From: Gallionella sp.
GTDB lineage: Bacteria; Pseudomonadota; Gammaproteobacteria; Burkholderiales; Gallionellaceae
Length of the DNA stretch: 32,851 nucleotides
Reading direction: 5' to 3'
Assembly: GCA_024653675.1 (NCBI GenBank)
Contig: JANLIB010000005.1
Coordinates: 1-32,851, forward strand
Part shown: piece by piece, positions 27,222 through 32,851 of the stretch
Layout of the letters: every line of letters begins with the position of its first letter
Position numbering within the stretch: the stretch's first letter is position 1
Translations under genes and position numbers: made by a program
The notes under the pieces: model-generated
Databases searched by the model: none
What the model saw: the letters and a program-made list of their open reading frames with translations, nothing else
What the model was told of the DNA's origin: nothing

Positions 27222-28177
27222 CAGCGAATCAGCACCGCACCCCAGGTGAACCCGCCTCCCACCGCTTCCAGCAGAATATTCTGGCCGGCCCTGATGCGGC
27301 CATCGCGCACTGCGGTGTCCAGCGCCAGAGGAATAGAGGCCGCAGAGGTGTTGCCGTGCGTGGCGACGGTGACGATCACGTTATCCATGCTCAAGCCGAG
27401 CTTCTTGGCGGTGGCCTCCATGATGCGGATGTTGGCCTGGTGCGGAACCAGCCAGCTGATGTCGGAACCGGTCAGCTTATTTTCTTCAAGAATTTCCTCA
27501 ACAACATCACTCAACACTTTGACTGCAAACTTGAAAACAGCTTTACCGTCCATCTTGATAAAGGGATCCCCCTGCACCTCGCCGTTGCGGATGTTGCCAT
27601 CTGCTTTCAACATGCCGCGATGGCTGCCGTCGGCGTGCAATTTGCTGGTGATGATACCCGGTGACTCGCTGGCTCGCAAAATCACCGCACCTGCGCCGTC
27701 GCCGAACAATACGCAGGTGGTTCGATCGCTCCAATCCAGCATGCGCGATAATACTTCCGCGCCGACCACCAGCACGGTCCTTGCCTGACCGCCGCGTATG
27801 TACAGATCGGCGGTGTTCATCGCATAGACGAAGCCGCCGCACACCGCCTGCATGTCGAAGGCGGCTCCGCAATTTCTGATGCCCAGTTTGTCCTGCAGGA
27901 TACAGGCGGTGCTGGGAAATATCTGGTCCGGCGAAGTCGTTGCGACGATCACCAGGTCGATCTCATCCGCGCTGATTCCAGCCGTTTCCATGGCGCGCAA
28001 GCTGGCCTGCAAAGCCAGGTCGCTGGTCATTTCGTTATCCGCCGCGATGTGCCGCTCATGGATGCCGCTGCGCGATACGATCCAGTCATTTGAGGTATCG
28101 ACGATCTTTTCCAGATCGTAGTTGGTCATTACCCTGCCGGGCAGATAACTACCGGTACCGATGATCCTTGAGTACAT
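27218..28177 (-). CDS. fabH: 3-oxoacyl-ACP synthase III FabH
   Basis: Start at internal ATG ([39 protein letters not shown]); [32 protein letters not shown]. Confidence 0.96.
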   Translation of the reverse strand: MYSRIIGTGSYLPGRVMTNYDLEKIVDTSNDWIVSRSGIHERHIAADNEMTSDLALQASLRAMETAGISADEIDLVIVATTSPDQIFPSTACILQDKLGIRNCGAAFDMQAVCGGFVYAMNTADLYIRGGQARTVLVVGAEVLSRMLDWSDRTTCVLFGDGAGAVILRASESPGIITSKLHADGSHRGMLKADGNIRNGEVQGDPFIKMDGKAVFKFAVKVLSDVVEEILEENKLTGSDISWLVPHQANIRIMEATAKKLGLSMDNVIVTVATHGNTSAASIPLALDTAVRDGRIRAGQNILLEAVGGGFTWGAVLIRW

Positions 28178-29214
28178 CAGGAAACCTCTTGCACTGTTAT
28201 TTGGCGCTGATGGTGCCACTTCTCGATATGCTCGCTGATGTGCTGCAACATCCCGCCTCGCGCTTCTTCGGCGGCACGCTCGATGGCACAGCGAAACGCG
28301 AATATATCCGCAGAACCGTGACTCTTCACCACGATGCCCTTGAGGCCGAGAAAACTCGCTCCATTGTAGCGGCGATGATCCACCCGGTGCTTGAAGGCAT
28401 TGAGTACCGGCAATGCAACCAGCCCGGCCAGTTTGGTGAACACATTGCGCCCGAACTCTTCACGCAGGAAACCGCCCAGCATCTGGGCAAGTCCTTCGGT
28501 GGTCTTCAGTGAGACATTGCCGACGAATCCGTCGCACACCACGACATCGGTGGTGCCCTTGAAGATGTCGGTGCCTTCGACGTTGCCGTAGAAATTAAGA
28601 TCGCTGGCGCGCAGCAATTCGGCGGCCTGCTTGACCACCTCGTTGCCCTTGATGTCTTCGCTGCCGATATTCAGCAGCCCGACGCTGGGGCTGGGTTTGT
28701 GTTCCAGCGCCGTTACCAGCGTCGTGCCCATCAGGGCGAATTGCAAAAGATGCTCTGCGCTGCAATCGGTGTTGGCGCCGAGATCGAGCATACAGACCTG
28801 GCCTGTTCTGGTCGGCAGATAGGATGCAATTGCGGGACGGTCGATACCGGATATGGTTTTCAGGACATAACGCGCGGTGGCCATCAGCGCGCCGGTATTG
28901 CCGGCGCTGACACAGGCCAACGCCTCACCGCTTTTGACCAGATCGATGCTGACGCGCATCGAAGAATCTTTTTTCCCGCGCAGTGCAGATTGGGGCGACT
29001 CGTCCATACCCACCACCTCGCTGGCTGGATGAATACGCAAATGCACCCCGCTCTGTACGCCCAGGGCGCGCAACTCGGTTTCAATGGCATCGGGGATACC
29101 CGCCAGAACGATGGTGTCGTCCGGGAATTCCTTCAGATATTCGACTGCAGCCGGGATAGTGACCGTCGTGCCGTGGTCGCCTCCCATCGCATCTATAGCT
29201 AATGTGACATCCAC
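28177..29214 (-). CDS. plsX: Phosphate acyltransferase PlsX
   Basis: [71 protein letters not shown]. Confidence 0.97.
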   Translation of the reverse strand: MDVTLAIDAMGGDHGTTVTIPAAVEYLKEFPDDTIVLAGIPDAIETELRALGVQSGVHLRIHPASEVVGMDESPQSALRGKKDSSMRVSIDLVKSGEALACVSAGNTGALMATARYVLKTISGIDRPAIASYLPTRTGQVCMLDLGANTDCSAEHLLQFALMGTTLVTALEHKPSPSVGLLNIGSEDIKGNEVVKQAAELLRASDLNFYGNVEGTDIFKGTTDVVVCDGFVGNVSLKTTEGLAQMLGGFLREEFGRNVFTKLAGLVALPVLNAFKHRVDHRRYNGASFLGLKGIVVKSHGSADIFAFRCAIERAAEEARGGMLQHISEHIEKWHHQRQITVQEVS

Positions 29215-29246
29215 TAAGCAATCCTGGGGTAATGAAAACTGGGAAT

Positions 29247-29284
29247 GAAAAAAAACGCAGCCGACCTTGCCGATCGGCTGCGTT
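29247..29284 (-). terminator. Rho-independent terminator between rpmF and plsX
   Basis: Minus strand ACGCAGCCGA-TCGGCAAGG-TCGGCTGCGT followed by TTTTTTTT. Confidence 0.8.
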
Positions 29285-29294
29285 ACTTAACAGA

Positions 29295-29474
29295 TTACTC
29301 GCCCTTGGTCTTGACTACTTTTTTGCCACGGTAAAAGCCGGTTGGGCTGATATGGTGGCGCAAGTGGGTTTCACCCGTGGTCGGCTCAATCGCCGTCGCG
29401 GGGTTGGTCAAAAAATCGTGCGCACGGTGCATGCCACGCTTGGACGAGGACTTCTTGTTCTGCTGTACTGCCAT
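29295..29474 (-). CDS. rpmF: 50S ribosomal protein L32
   Basis: Translates to [59 protein letters not shown]; missed by the ORF track because of its length cutoff. Confidence 0.95.
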   Translation of the reverse strand: MAVQQNKKSSSKRGMHRAHDFLTNPATAIEPTTGETHLRHHISPTGFYRGKKVVKTKGE

Positions 29475-29492
29475 GTTGACTGCTCCTAAAAA

Positions 29493-30002
29493 TTAACTAC
29501 GCTTCAAATTCGCCAAAACTGCAAAAGTACGCTGCTCCTCCATTTGCGTATTCTTGCCGACTGCCGCCCGACAAGCGCCCGCTTCATGCCTGGGTGCAAA
29601 GGGCAGGCTCAATAAAATCTCTTCTTCCAGCAAATTCAGCACATCGAGATGCGCATCCGCCAATATGCTGTCAAACTCTTCTTCCTCACCGCCCGCAACA
29701 TTGTCATCCAGCGCGTCCAGACTTGCCTGGTCACGCAGCATCAAGCGCGTCTCGATCCGCACCTGGTGATCCATGCCCTCCAGGCAACGCTGGCAACGCA
29801 ACCGGCACTGCCCGGTCACGCTGACATCCAGAAAGCGGCTGCCCTGCCTGTCCACACCACCGAGTATCTTATAGCTCAGGATTTCCTGCCGGCTTTCCAG
29901 TATATCGTGCAGGCGAGGAAATCCGGCAACCGGAATTTCACCGCTGATCTCACGGCCATTTCTGGCAAAATCAGGACTGTTGATGAAAGGCCGTGCATAC
30001 AT
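29493..30002 (-). CDS. YceD/DUF177 family protein
   Basis: Start at internal [38 protein letters not shown]...[26 protein letters not shown]; adjacent to rpmF. Confidence 0.88.
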   Translation of the reverse strand: MYARPFINSPDFARNGREISGEIPVAGFPRLHDILESRQEILSYKILGGVDRQGSRFLDVSVTGQCRLRCQRCLEGMDHQVRIETRLMLRDQASLDALDDNVAGGEEEEFDSILADAHLDVLNLLEEEILLSLPFAPRHEAGACRAAVGKNTQMEEQRTFAVLANLKRS

Positions 30003-30047
30003 GAGGCGCGCATGATATATTTTTCGCCGCTCCCTGTCAAAACTCAC

Positions 30048-30650
30048 ATGGCAAAAACCCCAAGGAATATTGTGCTTGTCCTCGCCTCCAGCTCCCCATA
30101 TCGCAGCGAACTCCTGAAACGGTTGCAACTCCCCTTCGAGACCATTGCGCCGAATGTGGATGAAACACCCTTGCCGAACGAATCTGCGCGTGACACCTCG
30201 ATACGCCTTGCACGGGAGAAGGCTCATGCTGTGGCTGTGGCTGGCGCTTACCCAGATGCGCTGATCATCGGTTCCGACCAGGTCGCCCTGCTGGACGGCC
30301 AGCAGCTCGGCAAACCGCTCAATCATGACAATGCTGTCCGGCAACTTCGCGCGATGCGCGGCAAAACCACTCATTTCTATACCGCGCTGACGCTGTTGAA
30401 CAGCAAAACCGGCAACGAACAGACCGAAGTGGCGGAAAATATGATCACGCTGCGCGATCTCAGCGATGCCGAGATCGAAGGCTATCTGCTCAAGGAACAA
30501 CCTTATCACTGCGCAGGCAGCGCAAAATCGGAAGGCCTGGGTATCGCGTTGATGAGCCGGATGACCGGCGAAGACCCGAATGCACTGATCGGCCTGCCGC
30601 TGATCTTGCTGGTCGAAATGTTGCGCCGCGAAAACGTGAAGCTATTCTAA
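30048..30650 (+). CDS. maf: Maf-family nucleotide pyrophosphatase
   Basis: [33 protein letters not shown]...[20 protein letters not shown]. Confidence 0.95.
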   Translation: MAKTPRNIVLVLASSSPYRSELLKRLQLPFETIAPNVDETPLPNESARDTSIRLAREKAHAVAVAGAYPDALIIGSDQVALLDGQQLGKPLNHDNAVRQLRAMRGKTTHFYTALTLLNSKTGNEQTEVAENMITLRDLSDAEIEGYLLKEQPYHCAGSAKSEGLGIALMSRMTGEDPNALIGLPLILLVEMLRRENVKLF

Positions 30651-30653
30651 GTC

Positions 30654-31370
30654 ATGATGCCCGGCACCCTCTACCTGATTCCCTGCACGCTGGGGGACAC
30701 ACCCGCAGAACAGGTACTGCCGCAACACGTCATCGCCGTGGCGCGCAAGTTGAAACATTTTGTGGTAGAGCACCCCAAAAGCGCGCGGCAATTCCTGTCT
30801 GCGCTCAAACCCGAACAACCTGTCCAGTCCCTGCATTTCGCCAGCCTCAATGAACATACCGGCGCGAGCGAGTTGGGCGAACTGCTCGCACCTTTGCTGG
30901 CAGGAGAGGATGCCGGCATCATTTCCGAAGCCGGATGCCCCGGTGTAGCCGACCCGGGCGCCGACCTGGTCTTGCTGGCGCACCGCAAAGGCATCCGCGT
31001 CGTGCCGCTGGTCGGACCATCATCCATCCTGCTGGCCTTGATGGCCTCAGGCCTGAATGGCCAGCGCTTCGCCTTTCACGGTTACCTGCCGATAGCGGAA
31101 GCCGAAAGAAACAAGGCCATAGCCTCGCTGGAAGCCGAGTCGGCAAAACTCAAGCAGACTCAGCTATTCATCGAAACCCCTTACCGCAACGAAAAGATGT
31201 TCAGCGCGCTGCTCGCCCATTGCCGTCCGCATACGCTATTGTGTGTCGCCACCGACATCACCCTGCCCGGAGAACATATCCGGACGCGCTCCATCGAACA
31301 ATGGAAAACCCAGCCTGCCCCGCTACTTAACAAGCATCCGAGCATGTTTCTGCTGCTTGGGGCAAGTTGA
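30654..31370 (+). CDS. SAM-dependent methyltransferase, tetrapyrrole-methylase/RsmI-like family
   Basis: GTLYLIPCTLGDTPAEQVLP...DAGIISEAGCPGVADPGADLVLLAHRKGIRVVPLVGPSSILLALMASGLNGQRFAFHGYLP. Confidence 0.88.
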   Translation: MMPGTLYLIPCTLGDTPAEQVLPQHVIAVARKLKHFVVEHPKSARQFLSALKPEQPVQSLHFASLNEHTGASELGELLAPLLAGEDAGIISEAGCPGVADPGADLVLLAHRKGIRVVPLVGPSSILLALMASGLNGQRFAFHGYLPIAEAERNKAIASLEAESAKLKQTQLFIETPYRNEKMFSALLAHCRPHTLLCVATDITLPGEHIRTRSIEQWKTQPAPLLNKHPSMFLLLGAS

Positions 31371-31439
31371 TATGGTTGCTTAGCGATTCGCTTTCTGGTA
31401 TTAAAGCGGACTTAATTTTTAACACGTTGGAGAAGTGCA

Positions 31440-31862
31440 ATGCCGGTACAGACACAAAAGCCCGTCGCTCCCTACAAACCCAAGAAGGGCGAGGCCTATA
31501 TGAACCCGAAACAGATCGAGCATTTCCGCCATATCATGAACGAAATCAAGGCCGGCCTGGGGAAGGATATCGACCGCACCGTGCATACCATGCAGGACGA
31601 GGCAACGGTATTCGCCGATCCGAATGACCGTGCCACGCAGGAATCGGACATGGGACTTGAACTTCGCAACCGCGACCGCGAGCGTAAATTAATCAAGAAG
31701 ATCAACGACATGCTTGCCAAGATCGAAGCGGGCGAATATGGCTATTGCGAGAATTGCGGTATCGAGATCGGCCTGGAGAGGCTGGAAGCAAGACCGACCG
31801 CCACGCTATGCATCGACTGCAAGACCCTGGACGAGATACGCGAGAAACAGGTCGCCAAGTAA
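31440..31862 (+). CDS. dksA: RNA polymerase-binding transcription factor DksA
   Basis: [80 protein letters not shown]. Confidence 0.96.
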   Translation: MPVQTQKPVAPYKPKKGEAYMNPKQIEHFRHIMNEIKAGLGKDIDRTVHTMQDEATVFADPNDRATQESDMGLELRNRDRERKLIKKINDMLAKIEAGEYGYCENCGIEIGLERLEARPTATLCIDCKTLDEIREKQVAK

Positions 31863-31871
31863 TATTGTGTA

Positions 31872-31929
31872 GGGGCGCGATTTACCTCGAAGAGGTTCTT
31901 GTGCCCTTGTGGGTATCGCGCTCTTTTTC
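31872..31929 (+). terminator. Putative dksA terminator
   Basis: GCGCGAT ... ATCGCGC followed by TCTTTTTCT. Confidence 0.5.
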
Positions 31930-31973
31930 TAAGTGGGGTATCCATATAATTACGGTAACGATACAATTATGCA

Positions 31974-32851
31974 ATGGAATCAGCACACGCCTCCAAACAG
32001 AAGACATCTCCCAAAGCCGGGGTTGATTACCCGCGCAACTACGCCGAGTTTATGGCGTGGTTCCCGGATGACGCCGCCTGTGTCGACTATCTTGACTGGC
32101 TTCGCTGGAAAGAGGGCTTTGAGTGCCCAACGTGCCACGGCAGCAAGGGTTGGCGCATGAAGAACGGCAAATGGTGGTGCGAAGCATGTCGTAACCGCGT
32201 CTCTTCTACCGCCGGCACCATCTTTCATCGCACCAAGACACCACTGACTGTTTGGTTTGCCGCTGCGTGGCATGTCACCTTCGCTAAAAATGGCGTTTCT
32301 GCCAAAACGCTGCATCGAATCCTTGGATTTGGCTCCTATCAAACAGCATGGGCAATGTTGCACCGTTTCCGGTGCGCTATTAGCCATGCCGGGCACGATA
32401 TGTTGTCCGGGCATATCGAGGTGGACGAAACTGTCTTTGGCGGCGTCAGGCACGGTAAACGCGGACGCGGGGCCGATGGCAAGGTGATGGTCGCCGTCGC
32501 CGTGGAATTGCTCTCGCCAAAGGGCTTTGGGCGCTGCCGCTTGCAGATTATTTCCAATGCGGATACCGGAACACTTAAGAAGTTTATTCAAAAACATGTA
32601 CTGCCCGGTTCCGCCATTTACACGGACGGGCTGAATTCTTATCCGGGTGCCGCGAAAGACGATTACATCCACCACGGAACGTCCATCAAAGGCTCTGGCA
32701 AAGAGGCTAACGAAGTTTTGCCAGGCGTGCACCGCGTGGCCGCGCTGGTTAAACGCTGGCTGATGGGTACGCATCAAGGCTCCTATGAAGAAGATCATCT
32801 TCAAGCCTACCTCGACGAATTTGCTTTCCGGTTTAACCGCCGCAAATCCTC
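31974..32851 (+). mobile_element. IS1595 (ISXO2-like) family transposase, truncated by the window edge
   Basis: Open from ATG 31974 to the window end: MESAHASKQKTSPKAGVDYPRNYAEFMAWFPDDAACVDYLDWLRWKEGFECPTCHGSKGWRMKNGKWWCEACRNRVSSTAGTIFHRTKTPLTVWFAAAW...HIEVDETVFGGVRHGKRGRGADGKVMVAVAVE. Confidence 0.92.

Noticed and set aside
31980-32804. 274-aa minus-strand ORF opposite the IS1595 transposase
   Set aside because: Antisense to a well-supported transposase; no domain signal.

Overview
The window looks like a chromosomal segment of a betaproteobacterium; a Gallionellaceae/Nitrosomonadales-like origin is my inference from gene content. It has an accessory left end and a mostly housekeeping right part. 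(1) 1-8.6 kb, accessory: a FecR-domain protein, a CopG/RHH + ParE/RelE toxin-antitoxin (TA) pair, a HigBA-like pair, a Phd/YefM + ParE pair whose toxin has an in-frame TGA, a small membrane-anchored protein, a 1120-aa Mrr-like nuclease/DEAH helicase with six ~68-aa C-terminal helicase-associated (HA) repeats, and a second HigBA-like pair. (2) 8.6-15.2 kb: a radical SAM protein, M23/LysM lipoprotein (NlpD-like), pcm, surE, an MHS-type MFS transporter, a DUF1778/GNAT (TacAT-like) pair and tRNA-Pro(GGG). A 24-bp copy of the tRNA 3' end lies on the far side of the TA pair. (3) 15.2-22.2 kb: a complete SUF operon on the minus strand (Rrf2 regulator, sufA-B-C-D-S-U, Nfu-like, Rieske). (4) 22.4-25.3 kb: an orphan ParA-like ATPase, a small hypothetical and a GspE/PilB-family ATPase. 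(5) 25.4-31.9 kb: fabG-fabD-fabH-plsX-rpmF-yceD, maf, an RsmI-like methyltransferase and dksA. (6) An IS1595-family transposase runs off the right edge. The most interesting signals are: a hairpin repeat family (core ATAACCA-N3/4-ACTTG ... CTTAGT) that borders both ends of the suf operon and also sits, in frame, inside the helicase ORF as part of a ~121-bp element with terminal inverted repeats; other changes in the helicase gene (a second in-frame repeat insertion and a 4-bp duplication that re-frames the last HA repeat); and the TacAT-like module bracketed by tRNA-Pro 3'-end repeats.
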